From NCBI GenBank assembly GCA_006386115.1, contig VFIW01000013.1, positions 124,001 through 188,000 on the forward strand: a DNA stretch of 64,000 nt, in the 5' to 3' direction. Under the pieces are notes generated by a model. That model searched no databases and was not told where the DNA came from. It was given only the letters and a program-made list of their open reading frames with translations. Below, one piece after another: positions 47,867-59,341 of this stretch; position 1 is the stretch's first letter; each line of letters opens with the position of its first letter. The position numbers and the translations under genes were made by a program. The stretch is from Globisporangium splendens (taxonomy: Eukaryota > Oomycota > Peronosporomycetes > Pythiales > Pythiaceae).

Positions 47867-48641
47867 AAAAAACCAGTTGTTCAAATCGTGCGTCACCATC
47901 AGAGATAAACTAGACCCATTCGCCACGTCACCTCGGCTCAGCGAGATCGTTGTATCGCTATGATACCCATAGTTGAACAGCACCTCTTCGCCGCGCGTGA
48001 TATCTTGGTTTCGCCGAACTCACTCAAGCATGCTGTATCGCCGTGATATCCATGGTTGAGCAGCCGCCTTCGTCCTGTTTGAGAACAGGTTCGTAAAAAA
48101 GACAATAGCTCGATACCCATGGCTGAAAGCAACTTTTTGCCACGCTTGATATCTTGGTCCGACCAGGCAGTGAGGAATGGGTGCAGTAACGTTTGCATGT
48201 TGAGAGTGGCGAAAGCACTGTCTTAGCAGCAGTAAATTGACTTTCGAGCCGTTAGTCAACTTGAGCGGTGTTACTCGCGCCGCCAACTGTTTGCTGCTGA
48301 AAATATAAATATCTACTCTGGCAAGCGTGGATACCAAAATGACAATGCGATCTCAAATGAAATCGGCTTTTCCGAGTAAATGACTCAGCAGGATGCATCA
48401 AACATGTGACCTACAACTGTTTCTCGTTGAGGGATTTCAATTGTTCTCATTCCAACACCCCAACTGGACGATAGACAAATTGCGAATTATTGAAGCGGAT
48501 GGGATTGGCGAGAAAATCAAACTTTCTTTTAGAATTGATGTCGGAGCAATTCGTGATGGCCATCAACACTCAAATGGAAAATGATCGCCAGGGTATTTAT
48601 CCCTAGTGCCATGACAAATGGGCAGTGTGCACATGCAAGTC
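47867..48641 (+). repeat. Left arm of a 775-bp inverted repeat
   Basis: Reverse complement of 49641-50415 (paired coordinates sum to 98282). All stretches compared, including three mirrored ORF pairs and both ends, are identical. The arm contains decayed SET-domain-end fragments (see right arm) and a 63-codon ORF at 48393-48584, mirrored exactly at 49889-49698. Outside the arm, similarity fades within about 10 bases. Confidence 0.93.
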
Positions 48642-49409
48642 TTTATCTTTATAAGGTGAGGTATATTTAGGTTCATCGTCGTGACCTACAATATCCATTC
48701 TCCTAACTAATCTTCATTACGAATTTCATCTAGGAGTGTAAATGTGTCTATAGCGCGGTTTGCAATAGATCACTTCTGAATGCTAAATAATCTTTGACCA
48801 GGATGGCATGTTCTCTTGGTCCTATGTGAGGCTGCCTTGTGCTGTCCAATGACCGTGGGTCTTCCGAACTTCGCATAAGCCAATGCATGACGTCGTTGTC
48901 AAGATCCTGTGTGAGATTGTTGAAAGCAGCTCTTTGAGTTGGGAAGTGGACCTGCGTTGAGGTTCTGGTGTCCATGGCTAGGTTGGCAGCTGAGTCCGCC
49001 ATCTTGTTGAAGGCACGGTAGTGATGGTACCATCCTCGGATGTCGATGCAATCCGCGAGTCGTCGACTTGTTTGGTATAAACGTGCCAATCGGTGCTGTC
49101 GAGGGGACCGATGCATTCGCTGTTGGGAGATAATGAGTGCACTGTCTCCAATCACGTACAACGGTTCGAAGTGACTGCGTTGGGCTTCTCGAAGTCCATG
49201 TATGAGACCCCAGTACTCGGCAAAGTTGTTGGTCGTGTCCTTCCTGCTATACGCCATGCTGGCGGCCCAAATTAAACTGGCTGTGTGCGAGTCCTTATGG
49301 ACACGCGCGATAATGGATCCAGTCCCTCCTGGTCCTGGATTGCCGCGTGATCCACCATCGAAAAACAACAGGTAAACGCCGCGAGTATCACTTGGAGTCA
49401 AGGGGATGG
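48642..49409 (-). mobile_element. 5'-truncated LINE copy inside the inverted-repeat spacer
   Basis: This matches 14983-15749 of the complete LINE at very high identity, on the opposite strand: the RNase H domain, the stop and the 3' tail. Differences are few (for example a Cys/Tyr change in LCVIGD and a Glu/Ala change near the end). The 5' cut falls just before the RNase H domain. The open frame 48748-49500 (minus) is an accidental extension of this domain into flanking DNA. No clear target duplication was found. The 3' end meets the inverted-repeat arm exactly. Confidence 0.92.
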
Positions 49410-49640
49410 CGGGCAAAGCCGTCCTAGTAAAATCAGAATTGCGTTTTAGTTTAAAATAATGAACCCAGTATGTTAAATTACTGTAGTATGACACTTCCAA
49501 TCACTGGCGGCCAGCACTGTGTATTCTATTCTGTCAAGCAGAAATAGCGTTGCTCGAATCACTCGAGCGGGTAGCATTCGCTGCAACGTTTTTGCATAAT
49601 GAAGATAGCTTGTATCATCGAAGACATTAGCCACGATACT
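49410..49640 (-). other. Remaining inverted-repeat spacer
   Basis: About 230 bases of unique sequence. On the minus strand a short frame (49664-49473) runs out of the right arm, with SYLHYAKTLQRMLPARVIRA in its middle. Not recognised. Confidence 0.4.
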
Positions 49641-50415
49641 GACTTGCATGTGCACACTGCCCATTTGTCATGGCACTAGGGATAAATACCCTGGCGATCA
49701 TTTTCCATTTGAGTGTTGATGGCCATCACGAATTGCTCCGACATCAATTCTAAAAGAAAGTTTGATTTTCTCGCCAATCCCATCCGCTTCAATAATTCGC
49801 AATTTGTCTATCGTCCAGTTGGGGTGTTGGAATGAGAACAATTGAAATCCCTCAACGAGAAACAGTTGTAGGTCACATGTTTGATGCATCCTGCTGAGTC
49901 ATTTACTCGGAAAAGCCGATTTCATTTGAGATCGCATTGTCATTTTGGTATCCACGCTTGCCAGAGTAGATATTTATATTTTCAGCAGCAAACAGTTGGC
50001 GGCGCGAGTAACACCGCTCAAGTTGACTAACGGCTCGAAAGTCAATTTACTGCTGCTAAGACAGTGCTTTCGCCACTCTCAACATGCAAACGTTACTGCA
50101 CCCATTCCTCACTGCCTGGTCGGACCAAGATATCAAGCGTGGCAAAAAGTTGCTTTCAGCCATGGGTATCGAGCTATTGTCTTTTTTACGAACCTGTTCT
50201 CAAACAGGACGAAGGCGGCTGCTCAACCATGGATATCACGGCGATACAGCATGCTTGAGTGAGTTCGGCGAAACCAAGATATCACGCGCGGCGAAGAGGT
50301 GCTGTTCAACTATGGGTATCATAGCGATACAACGATCTCGCTGAGCCGAGGTGACGTGGCGAATGGGTCTAGTTTATCTCTGATGGTGACGCACGATTTG
50401 AACAACTGGTTTTTT
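49641..50415 (-). repeat. Right arm of a 775-bp inverted repeat, with SET-domain-end fragments
   Basis: Mirror of 47867-48641. On the plus strand, 50064-50345 resembles the end of the E(z) SET domain three times over: about 50115-50170, 50218-50251 and 50273-50330 each recall the ADQDIKRGEELLFNYGYHGD region at 58818-58880, with frame-breaking changes between. Just before, a HSQHANV-like reading recalls the NHS..N catalytic motif. Exact matches to E(z) reach 19 nt (50121-50139 with 58820-58838) and 22 nt (50300-50321 with 58850-58871). Confidence 0.9.
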
Positions 50416-51800
50416 CTTATTTTGAATATTGTTATGTGTCGTATTTCTCCTTTGTATTCATTGCGCTGTTTGATAGCTCCGTCAGAGAAAGCATATCCAA
50501 AGAAAATGGAAGGCAGGAGTAGCCACAGTCTCCTTCCTAGCGGCGATCAGCTTTTTGCCACAAAGTCTTCACAGTTAAAGTGTTGTTGGACGTTTCTCAC
50601 GTTGGGTGACTCAAGGCGGAACTGCCAAGGCAGTGGAGCTAGGAACATGAATATTGTCCTTCACGTGGCGTACCATAATATCAGTGTACCTCTCCTCACC
50701 TATTACACTCACACTCGAATATGACCAGCCAAACACAACACAGTCCAGGGGAATGTATCATGCTTGCTTTGTCATTGCTCGCGATGCTGACATTCCCGGT
50801 ATTGATAGCACTACTTTGTACCCTCTATTCACATCAAAAACGTACGACGTCAATCATCAAATGCAGTGCAGTTGTGAAGCGCGAATCTCAAGATGAGTTG
50901 ATTAACTGCGGCGACTGTTGTGCATCAGTATGTGCGTGCAACAGAGAGTGCGCAAGCACTGCTTTCACGCATGCTGAACCCTGGACCAGAAGGTTGTGTG
51001 CTTGAATTGAGTGTGTACAGCCATGTGCGAGGTCTCTACGTGGACATGAGTACATCTTAGATCTGGTAGACCATACTACAGCCTGTTGTAGGACCGCAAC
51101 AGCACGGTGCTCGTTACATTGTTTTCGCAATGTGTTCGGTAACGTCGCTCTTTGCGATGCGAATTGCGTATTCACGTCGACAATTAAGCCCGGTCTCCGT
51201 GCCTGTTTTGGTTGCGTAATTCAAGCGTTGTCCTCAGGATATGACGTCGTCACCCAAAGAAAGCTCCGTCGGTCTCCCTGCGCTTTGCACATTTGCAAAG
51301 TTGCGGATACATTGCTCGCTTTAGAGCAACATAAACAAAATATACCTCACTGAAAAACGACAACTATTAGTGATCCTGTTACTGGGCATCGACGCCAATA
51401 AAAGCAAAGAGTTCATGCATCTCTTTCTGCTTTTGGGTACCAGAAGACGATCACTTTTCCTGCAGCATAAATCCAACCTCAACTGATGTTGCGCTGGTGC
51501 ACTAGCTAGTCGTTTTTTGTTACTGTAGGTTTCCTGCAGCACTGCGAGATGGTGAAGACCGAGCCCGTGAAAGGAAATGATGACGGATTGTCTCTGCAAG
51601 AACTCACGGGTCGAGAACTGGCAACATCTTGTTGATGTAAGACGATTTGTGCAGATCTAAACGGAAAATGGTAGTTGCAAAGTCCCCGATTCAAGAAGCT
51701 TGGTGCTCACCATCTTTCTTTTCTCACAAGGGAAAAGACCACGAACGATACTGTGGCCACAAACAATCACAGCGCATCCATCCACCACATTGGGATCTAG
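50416..51800 (+). other. Intergenic, 1.4 kb
   Basis: Short unrelated ORFs only. A small frame with a hydrophobic segment near 50760-50830 lacks further support. No repeat recognised. Confidence 0.45.
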
Positions 51801-53499
51801 AATCATTCAGGCCGATCGATTGCGACAGCTCTACCGACGCGTATATTGAAGGAAATTTTCGCGTATGCGAGCGGCGGTCCAGAATCGAACGAGGACGCTT
51901 ACTTCTTCGAGCTGATCCCGAACAGATCAACGTCACTGCGCAAAACAATGAGTCACTTGGCACTGGTCTCAAAAGGGTGGAACCGAATTGTGTCTGACAT
52001 CACCCAGGAGTACACGCCGCGGACATTGAAGTGGCATTTCAAGACCGGAAACCGTGACGAGTTGGAGTTGTTTGTGGAGAAAATCAAGCTAATGGGCGAC
52101 GACCTTCGAGATTTACGCTTGCCCATGCGCATAAAGGGAAGCTGGTGCGAAAGTTTGGGCTCGCTGGAAGATATTGATATTGATGCACTTCGGATTGATT
52201 GGGAGCGGGCTTTCCACGGGTGTCAGAAACTCCTGCGTTTGGATCTACTTCTTTTGCCTCTCGACAGCAGCCACGTTAGTGCCGTTCTTGACGCAACATC
52301 ATGTCACTGTCCTGACCTGCAGTCGTTGGTACTCCCAGACACCGCGAAAGGCGACAATTTGGAAATACGACCTGAGGCGACACTTGCAAAATTGTATGAA
52401 GCGTTGCAACGATGGTATTCCGCGGGCTCTAGCAAAGGGGTACTTCAGCTCACTGTGCCACGGCGCCTGGACACCACTCAGGTGGCGAATGTGGACTTCA
52501 CAAAAGAGACCGACGAATATCTCGACGCAGTTGCCAGGTTTTGTCCGAATTTGGAGTACTTTGATGGCTGGAAGGTGATGTACGACGATGTGTACTGGCT
52601 GAACTGCGACGAGATGCTCTTTTGCTTGCTCGATAAGTGGGAAATGTTTTGCAAGTGCTGTGGAAGCCTTCGCGACTTCAACTAGTTCATCGCGCCATTG
52701 GATAACGACTTTCTCAAGGTGTTCGCCAAGTACCTGAAACCATTGCTGAGATCCATGATTCTTGCCTACCAGAGCAGTATGAATTGGGACGAAAGCTGGG
52801 TGGAAGGGGTCTGCTATCAGCCTAGCGGGTTCTGCTTTTCGTCAGACGGACTGGCCAAGATGCTGGAAGCGTGTCCAGCATTGATGTTCCTTGAGGTGCT
52901 CTTGGGGCAAAACTACCAGACCCAGCTGCTAATGGATGCGATTGGTGACGATTTCCTGGCTTCGCTGACTGTCCACTGCAAGAACTTGGAAGAGCTAGTT
53001 ATCGACGACGCTGACACAATGGAGATGTGCTGCTCGATGGAAAATCTCACGGATAATGGTCTGGTCACGGTTTCGAAGCTGCCGTGGCTGCGGGAGCTTC
53101 GACTAAGAGCAAATCGAGGAACCGCGCGCGGTATCTTGGCTCTGCTTGCGAATATCGCAACACCACAGGATCGTCGCAGCTTCAGTCTTGACGTCGGTTG
53201 TTCGCATTGGCCATCGCGTGTGAACTTCTTTGACGTGCTGCTCGATTTCTTACAGCAGCTTGCGGATTTGCCCAAGGAAATCCTCTGCCAGCATCACTAA
53301 GATGGAATGGAAGCGCTGCAGCTGGTTGGAGCTGGACGAGAAGAAGGACCAGTGTTGGGTGAAACAGCAACTTGAGCACGTCTTGGATGAACAGCACCCC
53401 CGACTCGAGGTGACATTCCAGCATCACAACCTCACCCATATTGAGCAAATTCCAGCGGACTTGCTCCAAATCGACCGCGTCATCTTCTCCATGCCGTGA
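51801..53499 (+). pseudogene. F-box/LRR-like gene, copy 2, with one nonsense codon and a late frameshift
   Basis: The frame is open from 51801 after a TAG but has no ATG before the F-box-like LPTRILKEIFAYAS, so the start is lost or lies in an unseen exon. Then VSKGWNRIV, leucine-rich stretches (LLRLDLLLLPLDSSHV, CPDLQSLVLP, LYEALQRWYS, FCPNLEYFDGW), a TAG at 52683-52685, and the same frame continues (APLDNDFLKVFAKYLKP, LEACPALMFLEVLL, CKNLEELVIDD, LTDNGLVTVSKLPWLRELRL) to 53300. The C-terminus (LEHVLDEQHPRLEVTFQHHN) continues to 53499 in another frame. With only two or three lesions it is young or still partly functional. It is probably an SCF-type substrate adaptor by family. Confidence 0.68.
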
Positions 53500-53947
53500 A
53501 CGTGAGTGCATGCCGGCTTGCACACTTGCTGCTGGTGAGCCTTGAAGAGATACTGACGCTCACATGAGTTTGCGGTTCTTGAGGTCACAGACAGTAGCGT
53601 GGGGGTAGACACTGTTGCGTCCAGCGCTGAGATGAGTGGAGTGCATAGGAGGAAGCCTACCATTTTTAGTCGCTGGTGGATGCGAGGCAGCTTGCCACTT
53701 TGAATCCCAATCTCGCGTTTTGGCTCTTTTTGAATTTATACCCGACAAATTGATTCCCTCTCGTTTGCGACCATCTGATAATAATGTCCTAAAACGCGTC
53801 CTAGAATTAATCGTGTGCGGTTTCAAGACCCACCAGCTTGCTTTCCAGACCCATTCTTGAATGGCGATCTCACACTCATAGGTAAATCCACCAACGAAAC
53901 GAACAAAGAAGGAAGGCGCGTGTAAGTGTGCGTGTGTGTATCTGGCG
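53500..53947 (+). other. Intergenic upstream of the E(z)-like gene
   Basis: About 450 bases, AT-rich in the middle, likely promoter and leader of the gene at 53948. No element identified with confidence. Confidence 0.45.
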
Positions 53948-56900
53948 ATGGCTGCGTGCGGCGACGTGGTCGTTCTCCTGGACGACAGCAGCGACAGCGA
54001 GAGCGACATCCCCGTCGTGCATCGGTTCGCGTCCAAATCGTGCGCAAACGACCCGCGCAGACCGCTTCCTGCGCCACTGCGCTCTGCGGTAGACAGCACT
54101 CATGGAAGCAGCAACAGCACCAAGGAGCCAAGCAATAGTACGAGCGGAAGTGCTGGAAACACCAGTGGCGATGGATCAAGTGGTAAAGCGTACCCGACTT
54201 ACGACGACGCAGTGAAGACGGCGCTGGCGATGGTCGCGTCACTGGACGCTGAGAACGGTCGAGTCGCCAACAATACCAGTACCAGCAATAGCAGTAGCCA
54301 CCATCCCGACCCACTTGCGGATGCTGCTGCTGGCGCCACAAGCGAACCACGCATTCCTGCTGCTGCTGCTGCAAAAAGCAAACGAACCGCAAAGACGAAA
54401 GCAGGGGTGGAGAAAGCTACAGTTAAAGCGAAGGCGCACACGCGGCCGTTGGTGAAAAACTCGGGCTCGCTGTTTGTGAAAAGCAGCGGCCATCGTCACT
54501 ACCATCATCGTCCACATTCAGTGGCGTCTTCTTCTCCTACAGCTGATACTTTTTCAACAGGTACCGCCATTCGAAGCTCGGTGGCAGCGATGGCTGCTAC
54601 GACGCTTCGTCCGCGCAGTGAGCAGCACTCCCACCATTCGGGGAAGATCAAGAAGAGTAGCGTGAAGACCAGTGCTTACCGCAGTTCGCCATACCCCGTG
54701 GCACGGAAAGACGCGAGCGCGTCGCATGTGCAGCAGCAGACACGCAAGAAGACCCAACAGTACGCGCCGCCGCAGGATCTCATCGAAATCTCGTCGTCGT
54801 CGTCAATGTCGACGTCTGATCGGGAAGGAGAAAGTGGAAGCAATGAGGACGATTCAAGTAGCTCGTCCAGCAGCCGCAGCAGTGTCGATAGTACCCCAAG
54901 TGCGCCAAAGCGAAAAGTGCGCTGTTTGAACGATCGGAGTCCTCGCCCAAGCAGACCAGGTGGTGCAAGCAGCAGTAGAAGACGTGAGCAAGACATTACG
55001 AGCGCGCGTCGTGGAGAGGTACGTCCGAAGCGCAAAGATCGATTGAATGCAGCGACAGCGGCGAGCGCGCTGCAGCATTCCCGCTACCGAGAAAACGCAA
55101 GTACGCAACCGCAACAGCGCCAACGACAACCGCCGTTTGATCAACAGCGAGGCTTCCCGAGTACGAAGGAAGCGTCAGGGAAGACCAGAATCCTCAATTT
55201 ATCAAAGACGCAAGGAAGTGAATGCGAAGACGACTGCCTCTCGTCTTCCTCCTCGCCGTCCTCAAGTGGATCTGTGTCATCTACCTCGGCTCTAGGCAAA
55301 CCACGACGCAACAATTCGGGCATGCCGCGGTCGTCCCGCTCAGAGGACGCATCGAAAGCTCGGCACTACTGCCGAAAATCAGCTCCGGTGTCGACATCAT
55401 CGGCCGCGATACGCCAACGCCCGTCGTCTTTTCCTTCTGTTCCGGTGCCAACACCGTCTACTTTGAAGCGCCAAATTCCGTCTGCACCATCGTCCCCCGA
55501 ATTCAAGCTTTCGAAACGAACTCAACGACAGACAGTGCCTCAGTTTAACGTTGATGCGGTGGCCTTAGACGAGGTGCAGGCGCAGGAACGGGAGCTCGCT
55601 CGCTTTGAAATGCAAAAGAAGCAGCTCCGTGCACTCGGCGGAACGACTGGGTATGATAAGCGCGCGAGTCTCAAGAAGATTATTGCACCGTGGCATGAAG
55701 TGAACAGCGAGAACCGAGCCCAGACACAGAATCCAAGCAGCGATACTGAGAGTGACGTACAAGTGATTGGCTCCATTGCGAGATTGCCGCCGAAAGCAAT
55801 TCGCAAAACCGTTGTGAGAAAGAAGAGTCAAGATCAACAATCTCATGTGGAGGCGATGTCTACATCGAAGTACTCGCAGGTGGCAACTAGAGTGCAAGTG
55901 CGAGACGAGAGCAGTGCAGTTGAGCCGAAGCCCACGACAAATGCGCAAGCACCATTTCTCCAGATGTACAACACCAATCGCAATGTGATCCATCCGACAG
56001 CTTATCGTGGGGTCTGCGTGAGCAAGGTCCCGATACGAGTGCTACCAGACGACGCGACTGCATGTGCGCCACCGTTCTATTACGAATGTGACATCCCACT
56101 GACTGCGTATGGTGAGTTCTTGTGCTTGTATCCTATGTCGTGGAAACGTGCTACGTGCAGCGAACACAGCATACTTTTGAAGTATTTATGCGTGGCTTAT
56201 TAACATGGCTCGCGTATTATTTTGATTCTGATTGTTGCGCCAGATGAGTCAAATGAGCTGGTGTCGAAGTGCAATTTTGTGGCGTCATTCGGAAAATCAA
56301 AGCAGCTTGCTGCTTCGTTACTTGCGTATCATACCGAAGAAAGCAGTTGTCAAGCAGACATGGATGCTCGAGTGAAGCAGGTCATTGACGAGGAACTGCC
56401 CAGGTTAAAGTCTTGCCGGCAACGGAAAGTGGATGCTATCCTTCGTGAAGCCAGAAGGAAAGTGTCTGCTTATAAACTTGCACTGCTATCGCACCAGCGA
56501 GAGCTTCTGAAACACCAAGGTGAGAGCAGCATACCTGCATACTTTGCCTGAATAATGAAAGGTGGCAGTGTTCTGATGATAATGGTGATGGGATTTTGTT
56601 GCAGTACGAACGTATCAGTGTGAACTTCCGTCTTTGGAGAAGCGAGTAGCAAACCATGCGAAGAAAATCGAACCGCTCATCGACAGCAACGGTTTGAAAG
56701 CGACAGCAACTGTCACCGTCACTCGCGGGACCACGCATTTGCAGGAAGAGCATGTGTGCCGGCCCCTGCTGAGCCTGAAGAAAGTCCGCCCGCTTAGCAA
56801 CCTCACCACGAGCATCGGTGTCAAATCGAACGTTCGCGTTGAAGACAACCCGATGTCGCGCTTCACGTCGTCAATTGCATCTGGTGGACCTGGTGGATCG

Positions 56901-58956
56901 AGTGATGACGCTCGCAGTGGTGACGATGCTCCCACAACAAAGAAGCACCTCCGGTTCCACAGCGTCATGGAGGATGAAGTTGGTGAGTGCGTTTTGCGCC
57001 TTGTTGTTGCCCAGATGGGTGATTCGGAGCAAGTGTTTCGTGCCTTGAAGGACGTCCTGGGTTTCTCTCAAGCATATGCTGACTACTCGGAGCTGAAGAA
57101 AATGCATGACTCTCGAGCTGTGACTGCTCGGCGTGTAGCGCAGACCGAAGCGTTGGTGGCTGGCTGCCGTTCAAGTGGCGCGAATGTGAAGCAAGACGAT
57201 GCTCTGGCGTATTTGAGGAGACTAGCTGCGTCGCGTCCATTTGCTTTCCACAATGGTATATTGTCGTCGACATTAGCAGACCGCCTTTCCCCACCACCGA
57301 GCTTCTTTGAGTCGCACTTTGCTCGTCAATATAATGCTGGCAGCACCAGCAGTTCTACAACTCTGTCATCTATGGGCATTCGGAGCGCATCGGGTTACGG
57401 CGAACTGAGCGAGCCGTACCGCGACCTGTTTTGTCGTTTGTGCTACAAGTATGACTGTCACGAGCATGGCAACGAGCAGCCGCTACCAAGTCGACGAGTC
57501 GATCCAGCTCACCCAGCAGTTCAGATGCCGATGCGAGGAAGGATCTCAAGGCATGCGGATGTGCTGGCGAGGCAGTGCAGTGTGCTTGACAAGCTGGCGC
57601 GATGCAGCAAAGCGCGCAAATGGGATGCCGAACCAGAGATGGTCGATCTCACCTTGGCGACTCGCGTCGATGCGCACGATCCCACTGAGTTCGTTGATGT
57701 GTCTCACGTTGGTCTGGTCGCGCGCGAACTCAACAACTTTCTCGACCCAACAAAGAGATGCAGCGATGCATGTTGGAAGGCTCTTCCTTTAAACGAACGC
57801 TGCAGTTTCAGTGCTCATGCCCAACTGGGACCATCTGAAACAGCTCTGGTGGAAAAGGTGCGACTAGCAGTTGGCGACAGCGCTTGCACGATCGCGAGTG
57901 TGGTAAAGTTCGTGTCGTGCTCTGCCATTGGAATGTATCTGGACGCTGAAGAAAGAGGGCGAGTAGGGTCTGTTGGTGGTGCGAGTCCCAAGTGCAACGG
58001 TAAGAAACACTGGCAACGCAGCCGAGGATCCAGTTCGAGAAGCAGCAGCAACACCGAGTTGCTTCAGCGAGCGCGCAACCACCGGCTTCAGGAGAAAAGA
58101 ACGGAGCATCAGTATGAGCCGTGCAGTCACGACGGGTTGTGCGATTCGATGGGTTGCTCGTGTATGAAGCGCGACCACATGTGCGACAAAGCGTGTTCGT
58201 GCTCGCGTGAATGTCCAAACCGGTATGCGTGTTTGGTATTCATTTACTCACAAAATGAGTTGGTACTGAAAACGATGTGTGTTCTGTTGTTGATGCCACA
58301 CGTGTTATTCTAGATATCAAGGCTGTCGATGCGCAAAAGGGAGTTGCCGAACTGATGCCTGCCCGTGCTTCGCTGCACTCCGCGAGTGTGACCCTGACGT
58401 GTGTGTGACATGTGGCTCGGCGGAAATGGCGATCGCAATATGCATTTCTGGCAGGTTGCGACCCCGAAAAGAAGCAGTTTTCTGTCGCAATATGCACGTG
58501 GCGGAGAGTGTCCACAGAAGAGTAGGTCTTAGTTTTTCTACCATTCACGGGTGGGGAGTGTTTGCCCTAGAGGATATTAGGTATGGGGAGTTTGTGTACG
58601 AGTACACCGGATCAGTGGTGTCCCAGGACGAGGCCGAGCGACGCGGGAGCATCTACGACAAGAGGTCGGTGAGCTTCCTGTTCGATCTGAACGAGGATGC
58701 GGTGGTGGATGCCATCCGGAAGGGCAACAAGAGCAAGTTCGTGAACCACAAGAGTGTTGGTCAGAACTGTAGCGCGAAGGTGGTCCGGGTTAGGGGAGAT
58801 CACCACATCACTGTGTGGGCGGACCAAGATATCAAGCGCGGCGAAGAGTTGCTGTTCAACTATGGGTATCACGGCGATACAGCTCCAGAGTGGAGTCAGG
58901 TAGGTCTGGCGAGACCGAGCGGCAATGACGACGCAGCTGGTTCGACAAAGACTTAA
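53948..58956 (+). CDS. E(z): E(z)/EZH-type SET-domain histone methyltransferase with long disordered N-terminus
   Basis: Exons 53948-56111, 56244-56519, 56605-58222, 58314-58956 (phases 1, 1, 2) give 1,566 residues, intact. The N-terminus MAACGDVVVLLDDSSDSESD is a textbook SUMO-interacting motif with an acidic/Ser tail. About 550 low-complexity Ser/Arg/Lys-rich residues follow. From about residue 550 the chain is more ordered. PYRDLFCRLCYKYDCHEHG matches the pre-CXC part of EZH2. The CXC region (CDSMGCSCMKRDHMCDKACSCSRECPNR|YQGCRCAKGSCRTDACPC) is split by the last intron. The SET domain has HGWGVFA, YEYTGSVVS, KGNKSKFVNHK, GDHHITVWA and GEELLFNYGY. E(z) is the catalytic subunit of PRC2 (H3K27 methylation). 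The catalytic NHS motif reads NHKS with one extra residue. ATG 53948 follows a frame lacking earlier Met. Confidence 0.9.
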
Positions 58957-59341
58957 GGTCAAGTGCACTCCAGATTGGTACGTGCTTTTCTGTATGCATT
59001 TTCATTATTCGAAAATAGAATGATGGTATCGCCACGACATGTCCCAATCATTCTCATTGTCGTTTTTGTGGCAGGCTGGCTACATCGTCTGCTGGAGCGA
59101 ATACGCTAGAGCCTGGAAACAGCAGCAACGGAAAAGATTCAGCGAGGTGCTCGTTCAATGCGCCAACATTGCAGCCGTTGGCATTCATCACTGGCTGGAT
59201 GTCACGTGTGCCTGACCTCGCACGCCAGGCACGCGCGTAGGATCGGCATGTGCCTGACTTCGCACGTGCCTAGCGTGCGGAGCGTCGTGGCATGTATAAC
59301 GTGTGCCTGACCTCGAGTCCGAGGTCAGGCTCTCATTCATA
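58957..59341 (+). other. Intergenic after E(z), with a short hairpin
   Basis: An 11-bp perfect inverted repeat with 4-nt loop (59305-59315 / 59320-59330, GCCTGACCTCG). Two further copies of GTGCCTGAC(C/T)TCG lie near 59209 and 59250. It could be a terminator-like or mobile-element relic. No gene seen. Confidence 0.45.

Noticed and set aside
48748..49500. A 250-codon frame that looks like a stand-alone RNase H gene
   Set aside because: It is the 3' piece of the LINE, near identical to 14983-15644, extended by chance into flanking DNA.
47867..50415. Inverted repeat as a MULE or foldback transposon with long terminal repeats
   Set aside because: No 8-11-bp target duplication was found outside the arms and no transposase lies in the spacer. 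Similarity fades gradually only over about 10 bases at the outer ends. Not excluded, but unsupported.
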